Shown piece after piece: positions 39,444-48,205 of a stretch of 64,000 nucleotides of DNA; position 1 is the stretch's first letter; each line of letters opens with the position of its first letter. Origin of the DNA: CAWBFD01 sp963788115 (GTDB lineage: Bacteria; Actinomycetota; Thermoleophilia; Solirubrobacterales; 70-9); assembly GCA_963788115.1 (NCBI GenBank), contig CAWBFD010000004.1:868001-932000 (forward strand), written 5' to 3'. The notes under the pieces were generated by a model. It was given only the letters and a program-made list of their open reading frames with translations. It ran no database searches and had not been told where the DNA came from. The translations under genes were made by a program, and so were the position numbers.

Positions 39444-40144
39444 TGCCGCCCGATCCCGCCGACGTCGAGCTGCCCCGCCCGGCGTTCCTGTTCGACCTCG
39501 ACGGGACCCTGATCGACAGCGTCTACCAGCACGTGATCGCGTGGCGCGCCGCCCTGCAGGAGGTCGGGGTGTCCCTCCCCGTGTGGAAGCTCCACCGGCG
39601 GATCGGGATGAGCGGGGGCCTGTTCGTGAACGCGCTGCTGCGGGAGCTCGGGACGACGCTCGACGAGGAGACGCTGGGGCGGCTTCCCGACCTTCACGCG
39701 GAGGCCTACGGCGGACAGCTCGAGAGCGTGCGGCCGCTGCCCGGCGCCGAGGAGCTGCTCGGGACGCTCAGCGAGCACGGGGTGCCGTGGGCGATCGCGA
39801 CGAGCGGCCTCGAGCGCTCGGCGAGCCTGGCTCGGGAGATGCTGAGCCTGCCCGCGGACACGCCGATGATCACCCGGGACCGGGTCCGTTACGCGAAGCC
39901 CGACCCCGACCTGTTCCTGGCGGCGGCGGCCGCGATCGATGTCGACATCGCCGACAGCATCGTCGTCGGCGACAGCGTCTGGGACCTGATGGCCGCGCGG
40001 CGCGCCCGGGCCCTCGGCATCGGGCTTCTCTCCGGCGGCTACGGACGCGAGGAGCTGATCTACGGCGGCGCCTTTCGCGTCTACGAGGACCCCGCTGACC
40101 TGCTCGCCCACCTCGATGAGGTCGGCGTGCGGCGACCCCTCTAA
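39443..40144 (+). CDS. HAD-superfamily phosphatase
   Basis: A 233-residue HAD hydrolase (beta-phosphoglucomutase-like subfamily with a helical cap). Motif I is FLFDLDGTLIDS with the nucleophile Asp, motif II is IATSG, motif III lies around YAKPDPDLFL and motif IV is VVGDSVWDLMAARRAR. The ATG overlaps the permease TGA by one base (TGATG), so it belongs to the sugar operon and may dephosphorylate a sugar phosphate derived from the imported substrate. TTG at 39440 is an alternative start. Confidence 0.9.
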   Translation: MPPDPADVELPRPAFLFDLDGTLIDSVYQHVIAWRAALQEVGVSLPVWKLHRRIGMSGGLFVNALLRELGTTLDEETLGRLPDLHAEAYGGQLESVRPLPGAEELLGTLSEHGVPWAIATSGLERSASLAREMLSLPADTPMITRDRVRYAKPDPDLFLAAAAAIDVDIADSIVVGDSVWDLMAARRARALGIGLLSGGYGREELIYGGAFRVYEDPADLLAHLDEVGVRRPL

Positions 40145-40182
40145 GCGGCGCCAGCCCCCAGCCGCTTTGCAAGGATCCCCCC

Positions 40183-41274
40183 ATGTCGACCGTGAGGTCT
40201 CCGGAGCTGCGGCTGGGCGAGCGGCTCGAGGCGAGGACGGCGCGGGCCCTCGGCCTGCTGCCGCGATTCGCAATGCGCCGCCTGGTCGGCCCCCCGGTTG
40301 CGGTCGACGGCCAGGTGCTCGATGTCGAGGCGCAACTCGCGCTGCGGATGCTGGAGCGCGCGAACCGGCCGGCGTACGAGACCGTGTCGGTTGCCCAGGC
40401 GCGGGAGGAGGCGCTGCGCGGTGCGCGGATCGCCACCGGGCGCACGGTGAGGGTGAGAGGCGTCGAGGAGCTCGAGGTGCCGGGGCCGGCAGGACCGATC
40501 CCCGCCCGCCTCTACATCCCGGCCGACGCGGCCTGGGGCTTGGGGCTGCTCGTGTACTTCCATGGGGGCGGCTGGACCCTGGGAGGCCTCGACACTCACG
40601 ACAACACCTGCCGCTTTCTCGCTCGCGAGGGGGCGGTGAGGGTGCTCTCGGTCGCCTACCGCCTCGCCCCGGAGCATCGGTTTCCGGCCGCGGTTGAGGA
40701 CGCGCTCACTGCGTTTCGGTTCGCCGCCCGGCACCACGCCGCGCTCGGCACCCGCCCCGACGCGATCGCGGTGGGCGGCGACAGCGCCGGCGGGAATCTG
40801 GCCGCGGTGGTGGCCCAGCTCGCGCTCCGCGACGGTGGCCCCGTGCCCGCGTTCCAGCTCCTCTACTTCCCGGTGGTGGATCTCTCACGCAAGCGTGCCT
40901 CCTATCCACTGTTCGGGGAGGGGTTCTTCCTCACACAGCGCCAGATGGACTGGTACCGGGAGCAATACCTGCCCGATCCCGACGTCGCGCTCGATCCGCG
41001 GGTCTCGCCGCTTCTCGCGGACGATCTCGCGGGGCTGCCGCCGGCCTACATCGGCGTGGCGGGATTTGACCCGCTCCGTGACGAGGGCGAGGAATACGCG
41101 AGGCGCCTGCGCGACGCCGGCGTCACCGTCACCTTCCGTTGCCACCGCGGGCTCCCGCACGCGTTCGTCAACGTGGTCGGGATCGGACGGGCGGCGCGGG
41201 ACGCCACCCGCGAGGGCGCGCTGGTCATGCGAGCCGCGCTCAGCGACCGTCCGAGGACCTCCGCGCACGCCTGA
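40183..41274 (+). CDS. HSL-family (type IV) esterase/lipase
   Basis: A 363-residue alpha/beta hydrolase. The oxyanion motif is VYFHGGGWTLGG, the nucleophile is in GGDSAGGNLAAVV, the acid is in GVAGFDPLRDEGE and the catalytic His is in HRGLPHAFVNVV, the order expected for hormone-sensitive-lipase-type esterases. A 120-residue N-terminal cap carries no extra domain. No signal peptide is visible, so it is cytoplasmic. It probably acts on short-chain esters. It starts 38 bases after the HAD gene and may be read from the same transcript. Confidence 0.92.
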   Translation: MSTVRSPELRLGERLEARTARALGLLPRFAMRRLVGPPVAVDGQVLDVEAQLALRMLERANRPAYETVSVAQAREEALRGARIATGRTVRVRGVEELEVPGPAGPIPARLYIPADAAWGLGLLVYFHGGGWTLGGLDTHDNTCRFLAREGAVRVLSVAYRLAPEHRFPAAVEDALTAFRFAARHHAALGTRPDAIAVGGDSAGGNLAAVVAQLALRDGGPVPAFQLLYFPVVDLSRKRASYPLFGEGFFLTQRQMDWYREQYLPDPDVALDPRVSPLLADDLAGLPPAYIGVAGFDPLRDEGEEYARRLRDAGVTVTFRCHRGLPHAFVNVVGIGRAARDATREGALVMRAALSDRPRTSAHA

Positions 41275-41278
41275 CGGC

Positions 41279-41364
41279 GCCGGAGCGCGGCAGGCAGCGT
41301 CCTCGCCGGCTCACGTGGCTCTGCCACGCATCGCCGGCTGCGTCCTTGCCTGCCCCGCTCCGGC
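41279..41364. terminator. Long nested hairpin between convergent genes
   Basis: GCCGGAGCGCGGCAGGCA (41279-41296) pairs with TGCCTGCCCCGCTCCGGC (41347-41364) with one mismatch. Inside the 50-nt loop a second hairpin, GTGGC-TCT-GCCAC, is flanked by two copies of CGCCGGC. It separates the esterase from the convergent transglutaminase gene, and can terminate both. Confidence 0.65.
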
Positions 41365-41401
41365 ATCCGCCAGCCGCGCACGCGGGTCCTCGGATGGTCG
41401 C

Positions 41402-43669
41402 TCAGCGACCCGGGGCGCCTGGCGGGATCGCCAGCAGACCGCGCAGGCGGCGGATGAAGCCGCGGCCCGTGGTCAGCTCGCGGCGCACACCGCGACGCTC
41501 GGCCAGGGTTGGCGGCGGCGAGGTGTCTGGCCCGAACCGGCCCGCGCGCAGCTTCGCGAGATACGCGGCGGTCGCCGGACGCGTCCGACTGACCCGTCCC
41601 TCGAGGCTCAGCAACGTGACCCCTCCCGGAAGGGGGAAGCCGAGGCGTGGGAGGGCGCCCTCGATCTCGCCCAGTTGCGCATGTGCCATCGCGTCGCGCG
41701 TCAACGAGCGATAGCGGATCGCCCGGAACGCGAGCAGCCCGAACAGACCGATCGCGACGATGCCCACGACCGCGATCCCCACCGCCGCTGCGATCGCCGG
41801 CGCCGACGTGCCCTGATCCGAGGTGCCACCGTCCCCCTGCGCTCCGTCGGTTTCCCGCACGGGCCCGGCCGGCCCTTCCTCACCTCCGGGTGCGATCGCC
41901 CCGGACCCCGTGCCGAACGCGGCGGCGCCGATTTCGCCCGCCCGTAGCGCCGGAGACGCCTGCGGGGTCGGATCGAACGGCGCCCAGCCGATGCCCGGGA
42001 AATAGACCTCCACCCAGGAGTGCGCGTCGAAGTCACGCACCACGTACCGGTCGACCACCGCCTCGCTCGACTCGGCCTGACCCGGCGCGAATCCGGTCGC
42101 GACCCGCGCCGGGATCCCGAGCATGCGCAGCATCAGCGCCATCGTCCCGGAGAACTGCTGACAGTAGCCCTCCTCGTCGGTGAGCAGGAACGCGCGCAGT
42201 GGCAGCAGCCTGATCGGGACGTCTTCTGCATAGGTGTAGTTGGCGAGCAGGTACTGCTGGACCGCGTTGGCCGCGTCCGCCACCGTGGCCTCGCCGGCCG
42301 TGATCGCTCGGGCGCGGCTGAACACGTCCCGGTAAGGCGAGGTCGCGAGGATGCGGCGGGCGTCGCGGCGGGCCTCCGGGTCGGCGGCTCCGCCACGTAG
42401 CGGAACAGTCAAGGTGCGGGCCACGGAGGTCGCCACGAAGTCCTCGCCGAGCAGCCCCCCCGGGCGCGGCAGGTCGATCCGGGTGTAGCGTCGCAGCGCG
42501 GGCGGGTAGCGTTGCGGCGCATCCTCCAGGGTGTCGAAGGTGGGCTCGGGCGCGTAGCCGAGCACCGAGTACGTGTCACCCTCCGCGACCGGATTGTCGG
42601 CGAGGCTGGTCCCGTCCGCGAGGGTCGTCGCCGGAATTCCGCTGACGCTCCGCGCGCTTCCCGGGGAGACCAGGAAGGCGCCGGCGAGGCCGGCGATCGT
42701 GACATCCACCTTCGCCAGCCAGCGGGCCTCCGAAACCGCGCCGCCGCTGCGCTCGCCCGGTATCTGGGAAGGCAGCTCCAGCGGCTGAGGAAGCTCCGTG
42801 TCCGAGCGGACCCACCGGTAGCCGTCGAAACGGTCGAGCACGACCGCCCGCCAGTAGTGGGGATCGGCGGACTCGATCTCGAGCAGTGGGGTGCCGTCCC
42901 GCGGCCAGTCCAGCGGACCGTAGGAGTGGTCCCACCGGAAGTCGACCGTCGCGCTGGCGCCGGAGAAGTTCCAGCCGGTGTAGTCGAGCCAGGGCTCGTC
43001 AGCGTCGAGGATCGCCGCGAGCGGCAGGGCGGCGAGCCCAGCGAGGCCGAGGAGGCGGGCTCCCGTGAGCGCTGCGCCGGTGCTGAGCGACGGCAGCCAC
43101 AACCAGGCCGCGATCAACGCCAGCAGGACGATCCCGAACAGCAGCGATTCGCTCGTCGGGTCGGCCGCGGCGGCCGTTGCCCATCCGGCGACCAGGACGC
43201 CAACGCCCGCCAGGCGCGTCGGCTTCGGTGTCTGGTTCGGCCAGAAGGCGAGTGCCGCAGCGAGGCCGAGCACTACGGGCAGGCCGAACAGGAGCACCAG
43301 CCGCGACCATTCGTTGGCGCCCGCGTACGGGTAGTCCACGTCCCGGCTGATGCCGCGGAATCCCTGATCGATCCCGTCGAGGAGCTCGCCCCAGCGGTCC
43401 GGATCCAGCAGGGCGGCGGGCAGGCCCATCGCGACCAGGGCCGCCGCCATGCCCGCCACGGAGACGACGGCGGCGAGGCCCCAGGCAATCCGGCGGTCGA
43501 GGCGCGCGCCAGCGATCCACACCATCGCGACGCTTCCCGCCACTGCCGCGGCGACCGCGAGCATCGTGCCGCCGATCGGTGGATCCTCGACCAGCGTGAC
43601 CCATTGTGCGCCCGCGAATGCGGCGAGCGCGGCGAACACCCCGAGCCGGATGGTGGCTGCCTGGCTCAC
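41402..43669 (-). CDS. TgpA-like membrane transglutaminase
   Basis: A 755-residue protein: about seven N-terminal helices (1-215), an extracytoplasmic region with a transglutaminase-like domain, another helix near 605-630 and a DUF4129-like cytoplasmic end. Catalytic residues are the Cys in EEGYCQQFSGTMALMLRMLGIPARVATGF (about 502), the His in DFDAHSWVEVYF (about 550) and the Asp in FDPTP (about 565). It starts with GTG at 43669, overlapping the DUF58 stop by four bases. It is the last gene of the MoxR-DUF58-TgpA operon, a widespread membrane/cell-envelope system of unclear biochemical target. Confidence 0.92.
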   Translation of the reverse strand: MSQAATIRLGVFAALAAFAGAQWVTLVEDPPIGGTMLAVAAAVAGSVAMVWIAGARLDRRIAWGLAAVVSVAGMAAALVAMGLPAALLDPDRWGELLDGIDQGFRGISRDVDYPYAGANEWSRLVLLFGLPVVLGLAAALAFWPNQTPKPTRLAGVGVLVAGWATAAAADPTSESLLFGIVLLALIAAWLWLPSLSTGAALTGARLLGLAGLAALPLAAILDADEPWLDYTGWNFSGASATVDFRWDHSYGPLDWPRDGTPLLEIESADPHYWRAVVLDRFDGYRWVRSDTELPQPLELPSQIPGERSGGAVSEARWLAKVDVTIAGLAGAFLVSPGSARSVSGIPATTLADGTSLADNPVAEGDTYSVLGYAPEPTFDTLEDAPQRYPPALRRYTRIDLPRPGGLLGEDFVATSVARTLTVPLRGGAADPEARRDARRILATSPYRDVFSRARAITAGEATVADAANAVQQYLLANYTYAEDVPIRLLPLRAFLLTDEEGYCQQFSGTMALMLRMLGIPARVATGFAPGQAESSEAVVDRYVVRDFDAHSWVEVYFPGIGWAPFDPTPQASPALRAGEIGAAAFGTGSGAIAPGGEEGPAGPVRETDGAQGDGGTSDQGTSAPAIAAAVGIAVVGIVAIGLFGLLAFRAIRYRSLTRDAMAHAQLGEIEGALPRLGFPLPGGVTLLSLEGRVSRTRPATAAYLAKLRAGRFGPDTSPPPTLAERRGVRRELTTGRGFIRRLRGLLAIPPGAPGR

Positions 43670-44787
43670 GCCGCCGGGACCTCCGGGCGGGCCCGACGGG
43701 CAAGCCGGGAGCCAAGCCGCCTTCCCTCGCACCCTGCGACCGTGAACGAGGGGGCGACGCCGGCAATCGCCACGGGGGAGACCAGGTATGAGGCGCCGGG
43801 GAGCAGCGCCCTGGCCCGCCCGGCCCGAGAGCCGGGCGCATCGGCGATGACCAGGAACACACCGGCGCGCGTCGGCCGGACCAGTGCCGGCGGCGCAGCG
43901 CCCGCCTCGACCAGTGCGAACTGGGCATGCGCCTGGGCCCAGCCGGACAGTTGGCGATCGATCTCCAGCGGCCGGGCGGCCCCCGGGATCAGCGCGGTAC
44001 AGCCGATGCGGCGGGCCAGATGAAGACAGAGCGACGCCGCGGCACGTACCGCCCTGTCGAGCGAATCCGCGTCGGCCGGAGCGCGGGCGTCGAGCGCCAC
44101 CACGGGCGAGGATCCCGCGCCCGCCACCAGGCGCCGCTCGAACAGCGAGCCGGTACGGGCGACGCTCGGCCAATGGATCCGGGACGCCGGGGTGCCGGGG
44201 CGGTAGGGGCGAACGCCGTCGATTTCGACGTCGAGGGAGGCAAGATCCAGACGCGACCCGGCCGCCGCTCCCCGATCGAACCCGTCGATCGTGCCCTGGC
44301 CGGCACCGCCCCCGGCGGTCACCTCGACCGGCTCGATCCGAGGAAGGACGAGGACCTCACCGCCGGGGCCGCTTCGCACCTCGCGCGAGTGAAGCCGCAT
44401 CGGGTCACGGATTTCGAGCGTGGCCGCGCCGAGCTCCCTCCGGCCCCGGCGGGGGAAGCTGGTGTCCACGGTCAAGTGTCTCGGCGGGCGGCCCTGGAGC
44501 TCGAGCGGCTGCTCGAGCAACGGATCCCGAAGCTCGCCTCCGGGAGGCGTCACCTTGCCGCGGCGAATCCGCAGCCGCAGCGGGTAGGGCTCGCCCTCGA
44601 CCACCGTCGCCGGGCCGGGCACGCGCTCGATCCGGATCCCGCGGGCGCCCAGCTCGACCCACGCGAACGCGCCCCCGGCCACGAGGGCGAGCGCGATGCC
44701 GGGCACATAGAGCGCGGGGAGGTCGAACGCGGCTCCGGCGATCAGGAGCGCCACTCCGAGACGGATCACAGAGCGGGCGCTCGGCAT
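43666..44787 (-). CDS. DUF58 protein
   Basis: A 373-residue protein with two N-terminal helices (IRLGVALLIAGAAFDLPALYVPGIALALVAGGAF), a beta-rich region and the DUF58 core (GVRPYRPGTPASRIHWPSVARTGSLFERRL), which is related to von Willebrand A-type domains. DUF58 proteins are partners of MoxR ATPases and are encoded just before TgpA-like transglutaminases. It begins four bases after the MoxR stop and overlaps the TgpA start. Its likely role is as a membrane-anchored client or effector of the AAA+ ATPase. Confidence 0.9.
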   Translation of the reverse strand: MPSARSVIRLGVALLIAGAAFDLPALYVPGIALALVAGGAFAWVELGARGIRIERVPGPATVVEGEPYPLRLRIRRGKVTPPGGELRDPLLEQPLELQGRPPRHLTVDTSFPRRGRRELGAATLEIRDPMRLHSREVRSGPGGEVLVLPRIEPVEVTAGGGAGQGTIDGFDRGAAAGSRLDLASLDVEIDGVRPYRPGTPASRIHWPSVARTGSLFERRLVAGAGSSPVVALDARAPADADSLDRAVRAAASLCLHLARRIGCTALIPGAARPLEIDRQLSGWAQAHAQFALVEAGAAPPALVRPTRAGVFLVIADAPGSRAGRARALLPGASYLVSPVAIAGVAPSFTVAGCEGRRLGSRLARRARPEVPAA

Positions 44788-44791
44788 GCGT

Positions 44792-45751
44792 CTACAAGGC
44801 GCGCGTGCGCTCGACCGCGTCCGAGACGATCGCGGCTCGATCGCCCTCGGTGGCGCCGGGCGCCAAGAGCAGCCGGTGCGCGAGCACCGATTCGGCCAGC
44901 GCCTGAACGTCGTCGGGGAGCACGTGGTCGCGCCCGCCGATCGCCGCCAGGGCCTTCGCCGCCCGGAAGAGCATCAGCCCGGCCCGTGGGCTGGCGCCGA
45001 GCTCAGCCCTCGGATCCGACCGCGTCGCCTCGCAGAGAGCGACGACATAGCGGCGCAGCTCGTCGCTGGCGTGGATCTTCGATGCCGCCGTCTGCGCCCC
45101 GAGCACAGTGCCGACGTCGGCGACCGGGTCGAGGTCGAGCACCCGATCGCCCGCCGCGTGCTCGGCCAGCATGCTCGCCTCCTCCGACGCGTCGGGGTAG
45201 CCAAGCGCCAGCCGGACCATGAATCGGTCGAGCTGAGCTTCAGGCAGCGGATACGTCCCCTCGTATTCCACAGGATTCTGCGTCGCGATCACCAGGAATG
45301 GCGCTGCCAGCTCGTGAGCCTGGTTGTTGATCGTGACATGGCGCTCCTGCATGCACTCGAGCAGGCCCGACTGGGTCTTCGGCGAGGCGCGATTGATTTC
45401 GTCGACGAGCACGACGTTGGCGAACACGGGGCCTGGGTGGAAGTCGAACGTCGCCTCCCGCTGATTGAAGACGTTGGTTCCCATGAGATCGGCCGGGAGC
45501 AGGTCCGCCGTGCACTGAACCCGTGCGTACTCGGCATCGACCGACCGAGCCAGGGCGCGCGCCAGGGCGGTCTTGCCGACGCCGGGGAAGTCCTCGATCA
45601 GGATGTGGCCCTCGGCGAGCAGCGCCACGAGGAGGTCGCGAACGACCTCGTCCCGTACCTTCACCGCCCGCTGGATGTTGGCCCGCAGCCTCGAGCCGAT
45701 CTCCGCCACCGCGAGGTAGTCGAGCTGCGGCAGGGTTGCCACGTTATCCAT
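44792..45751 (-). CDS. MoxR-family AAA+ ATPase
   Basis: A 319-residue AAA+ ATPase. Walker A is DFPGVGKT (54-61), Walker B VVLVDEINRA (113-122), sensor 1 in FLVIATQNPVEYEGTYPLPEAQLDRF, and sensor 2 lies in ASPRAGLMLFRAAKA. MoxR proteins are chaperone-like ATPases that remodel or activate partner proteins; the partners here are the DUF58 and TgpA products encoded downstream. I take the ATG at 45751, since the residues upstream in the open frame are Arg-rich and not conserved. Confidence 0.93.
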   Translation of the reverse strand: MDNVATLPQLDYLAVAEIGSRLRANIQRAVKVRDEVVRDLLVALLAEGHILIEDFPGVGKTALARALARSVDAEYARVQCTADLLPADLMGTNVFNQREATFDFHPGPVFANVVLVDEINRASPKTQSGLLECMQERHVTINNQAHELAAPFLVIATQNPVEYEGTYPLPEAQLDRFMVRLALGYPDASEEASMLAEHAAGDRVLDLDPVADVGTVLGAQTAASKIHASDELRRYVVALCEATRSDPRAELGASPRAGLMLFRAAKALAAIGGRDHVLPDDVQALAESVLAHRLLLAPGATEGDRAAIVSDAVERTRAL

Positions 45752-45816
45752 GTTACGGGGAGCGACCCGCTTGGGGTTCAATGAGCCGGGCGCCGCCCCC
45801 AACTGCGACTGCCGTC

Positions 45817-46224
45817 TCAGGCGGGCTCGCTTCGCTCGGCGCCCTTCGTCCACTTGGCCCGGCCCTCAGGCGCGTCGAAGCGCTCGGCGAAGTAGCGCGT
45901 GTCGCGGATGATCTTGCCGTCCTTGAACTCACACGTCAGCACGCTGTAGAAGAGGCCGCCGCGCTGGGGGCCATAGTCGAGCGTGGCCTCGAGCGTCCAT
46001 TCGTCCCCGTTTCCGGTCAGGCGCTTGAGCGTCGCCCTCGGCGCTTCGCCCGGGTACTCATACTGCATCCCGCGCAGGCCGTCGCGGTCGAAGATCTCGC
46101 CCGACTGCGGGAACTCGATCACGCAATCGGGGTGGTGGTCCTCGTACTCGCCCTCGGGGCGACCGCCGCTGTTGAGGGCCTCGAGCCAGCGGTCGAACAT
46201 CGCCTTGACCTCCGCGCGCTCCAC
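45817..46224 (-). CDS. NTF2-like (SnoaL-type) protein
   Basis: A 135-residue protein with the cone-shaped NTF2/SnoaL fold pattern: VKAMFDRWLEALNSG (helix 1), HHPDCVIEFPQSGEIFDRDGLRGMQYEYPG, TLEATLDYG and LFYSVLTCEFKDGKIIRDTRYFAERF. Such proteins are polyketide cyclases, isomerases or ligand-binding proteins; nothing identifies this one. I use the GTG at 46224; an in-frame TTG at 46254 would add ten Arg/Asp-rich residues. It precedes the MoxR gene by 65 bases on the same strand. Confidence 0.78.
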   Translation of the reverse strand: MERAEVKAMFDRWLEALNSGGRPEGEYEDHHPDCVIEFPQSGEIFDRDGLRGMQYEYPGEAPRATLKRLTGNGDEWTLEATLDYGPQRGGLFYSVLTCEFKDGKIIRDTRYFAERFDAPEGRAKWTKGAERSEPA

Positions 46225-46269
46225 CGCTACGCGCCCCCGATCGCGATCACGCAAATCATGAGCGCCGCC

Positions 46270-46548
46270 TCAATCTCGCTCCGGCGCCTCCTCGCCGGGC
46301 CAGGTGCCGGTCAGCCGGGCGTAGCCTCGGCGAAAGCCGTGCTCCGCGAGGCCACGGACGGCGCGGAAGATCGCGCCCTCGATCGCCAGCGCCGCCAACA
46401 ACTCGACCAGGGAGACGTCTCGATGCTCGGGCTCCGGGGCCTCCTCCTTTCCTACGAGACGCCAGGCGCGCTCGAACAGCTTCTGCGCCACGAACCCGGC
46501 GAGCAGGCCGGCTGCGACGCTCAACGGGGTGTAGAGAACGCGGCTCAC
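46270..46548 (-). CDS. DUF4235 small membrane protein
   Basis: A 92-residue protein: a hydrophobic helix (YTPLSVAAGLLAGFVAQKLFERAWRLVG), an acidic connector with PEPEHRDVSLVELLAALAIEGAIFRAVRGLAEHGFRRGYARLTGTWPG. This matches the DUF4235 family common in actinobacteria, typically next to phage-holin-like or YihY proteins. Its ATG overlaps the stop of the YihY gene by four bases, so the two are coupled. Function unknown; probably an envelope-stress membrane protein. Confidence 0.87.
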   Translation of the reverse strand: MSRVLYTPLSVAAGLLAGFVAQKLFERAWRLVGKEEAPEPEHRDVSLVELLAALAIEGAIFRAVRGLAEHGFRRGYARLTGTWPGEEAPERD

Positions 46549-47561
46549 GCCGTTCCCCGCTGGGGGCTGCGGCCATGGACAGGCTCATCTGGCGGGTCCG
46601 GCTCCTCCCTCGGCTCGAGCGTCAGCGTCCGCTCCATGGGCTCCCCTGCCTCGACCTCGCGCTCTCGCTCCAGCTCGGCGTTGAGCACCGCTCCGAGCAG
46701 GATCGCGCAGTTGGAGAGCCACAGCCAGACCAGGAAGATGACCACCCCGGCGAGGCTCCCGTAGGTGGCGTTGTAGGAGCTGAAGTTGGAGACGTAGACG
46801 GCGAACCCGAGCGAGACCAGAATCCAGATCACGACCGCCAGCACACCACCGGGCGTGATCCAGCGAAAGCCGGGCTGGCGGACGTTTGGCGCCGCGTAGT
46901 AGAGGATCGCGCTGATCGTGATCACGATCAGCGCGATCACAGGCCACTTGGCCAGATCCCAGATCAAGACCGCGGTGTCGCCGGCTCCCACCACATCGCC
47001 AATCTCGCGGGCCAGCGGTCCTGTGACGACGACGGCGATCCCGCTCACGGCCAAGAGGAGCACGAGCACGATCGTGATCCCGATCTGGAGCGGCCGGAGC
47101 TTCCAGAACGGCCGCCCCTCCCTGACCTGGTAGACCCGATTCGAGGCGCGGGAGAAGGCGCCGACGTATCCGGAAGCCGACCACAGCGCGCCGACGAGGC
47201 CGAGCACGAACGCGAGTCCCGCGGCGCCCTGGCCGGCGGTGATCTCCTCGATCGCATTGGTGAGGATCTCGCCGGCCGGGCCGGGAGCGAGGTCGGCGAC
47301 GTTGTCGAGCAGGGGGCCGGTGGCCGACTCACCGATCAGCCCCAGGGCCGACACGAGGACCAGCAGGGTCGGGAAAATGGCGAGCACCCCGTAGTACGTC
47401 AGGGCTGCCGCGGCGTCGGTCAGTGCCTCGGCGCGAAACCGCGACACCATCCGCTTCGCCGCCCACCACCACGAGCGCGGGCTGAGCTCCGTCGGCCCGT
47501 TCGGCTCGTCCTCGACCGCGTATCGCTCGTCCACGTGTCTGCCCGACTCCTCCACGGTCAT
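46545..47561 (-). CDS. YihY/BrkB-family membrane protein
   Basis: A 338-residue membrane protein with six helices. The family opening RFRAEALTDAAAALTYYGVLAIFPTLLVLVSALGL is clear, and the end WITPGGVLAVVIWILVSLGFAVYVSNFSSYNATYGSLAGVVIFLVWLWLSNCAILLGAVLNAELERE is the most conserved YihY stretch. The Glu/Asp/Pro-rich tail is cytoplasmic. The ATG at 47561 has GGAGGAG upstream. The family was once called RNase BN, incorrectly. It is divergent from a GNAT gene. Confidence 0.92.
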   Translation of the reverse strand: MTVEESGRHVDERYAVEDEPNGPTELSPRSWWWAAKRMVSRFRAEALTDAAAALTYYGVLAIFPTLLVLVSALGLIGESATGPLLDNVADLAPGPAGEILTNAIEEITAGQGAAGLAFVLGLVGALWSASGYVGAFSRASNRVYQVREGRPFWKLRPLQIGITIVLVLLLAVSGIAVVVTGPLAREIGDVVGAGDTAVLIWDLAKWPVIALIVITISAILYYAAPNVRQPGFRWITPGGVLAVVIWILVSLGFAVYVSNFSSYNATYGSLAGVVIFLVWLWLSNCAILLGAVLNAELEREREVEAGEPMERTLTLEPREEPDPPDEPVHGRSPQRGTA

Positions 47562-47623
47562 TCTCCTCCTGCAATCTGGCCCCGGCGAGCGTCTACCCGG
47601 CCGGACGTGGTTCCATTCGGCCC

Positions 47624-48100
47624 ATGACGATCGAGCCCGCCACCGAGAGCGACATTCCGAAGCTGCTGGCGCTGATGCGCGCCTACTGCGACTTCTACGG
47701 CGCCGATCCCACCGACGAGGGCCTGGCCGAGATGGCTCGGGCCCTGGTCGGTGCGCGCGACTCCGACGGCATGCTGTGGGTCGCCCGCGACGAGGACGGC
47801 CCGGTCGGGTTCGCCGCGGTGGGATGGAAGTGGTCGAGCTTGCGGGGGGCGCGCGTGGCGATTCTCGAGGACCTGTTCGTGCTCCCTGAGGCTCGCGGAC
47901 AACGGCTCGCCGCGCGGTTGATCGAGGCCTGCGCGCAGCGTGCGGGCGAGCTCGGCGCGCCCGTGCTCCTCTGGGAGACGGCCCCAGACAATCGGCGCGC
48001 TCAGGCGGCGTACGCGCGAACCGGCGCCACCGCCTCGAGCTGGCTCGAGTACGAGCTCGAGCTGGGTCAAGAGAGCCGCACGGGTTCCGCGCGCGGCTAA
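47624..48100 (+). CDS. GNAT-family N-acetyltransferase
   Basis: A 158-residue acetyltransferase. The acetyl-CoA binding motif A is AILEDLFVLPEARGQRLAARLIEACAQRA (R/Q-x-x-G-x-A type), and motif B is NRRAQAAYARTGATASSWLEYEL. The N-terminus TIEPATESDIPKLLALMRAYCDFYG is typical of GNATs acting on small amines or proteins. The substrate is unknown. It is followed after five bases by a structured RNA-like region and the flavin oxidase gene on the same strand. Confidence 0.9.
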   Translation: MTIEPATESDIPKLLALMRAYCDFYGADPTDEGLAEMARALVGARDSDGMLWVARDEDGPVGFAAVGWKWSSLRGARVAILEDLFVLPEARGQRLAARLIEACAQRAGELGAPVLLWETAPDNRRAQAAYARTGATASSWLEYELELGQESRTGSARG

Positions 48101-48176
48101 ACTCGTCGATTGGGAAGAAAAGGGGGGTAGTCGGCGTCCTGACAAAGGACACCGTCGCCCCGCGCGGGGGTGACGA
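48101..48176 (+). other. Structured leader candidate before the flavin oxidase gene
   Basis: CTCGTC (48101-48106) can pair with GACGAG (48171-48176) to close a domain. Inside it GTCC-TGACAAA-GGAC (48136-48150) and CCCCGCGCGGGG (48157-48168) form two more helices, with an unpaired purine tract GAAGAAAAGGGGGG. It lies between the GNAT stop and the start at 48206. It may be a terminator plus leader or a regulatory RNA; it fits no riboswitch class I can recall. Confidence 0.35.
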
Positions 48177-48205
48177 GCAGATTTGCACGAGCGTAAGGAG
48201 AACGC

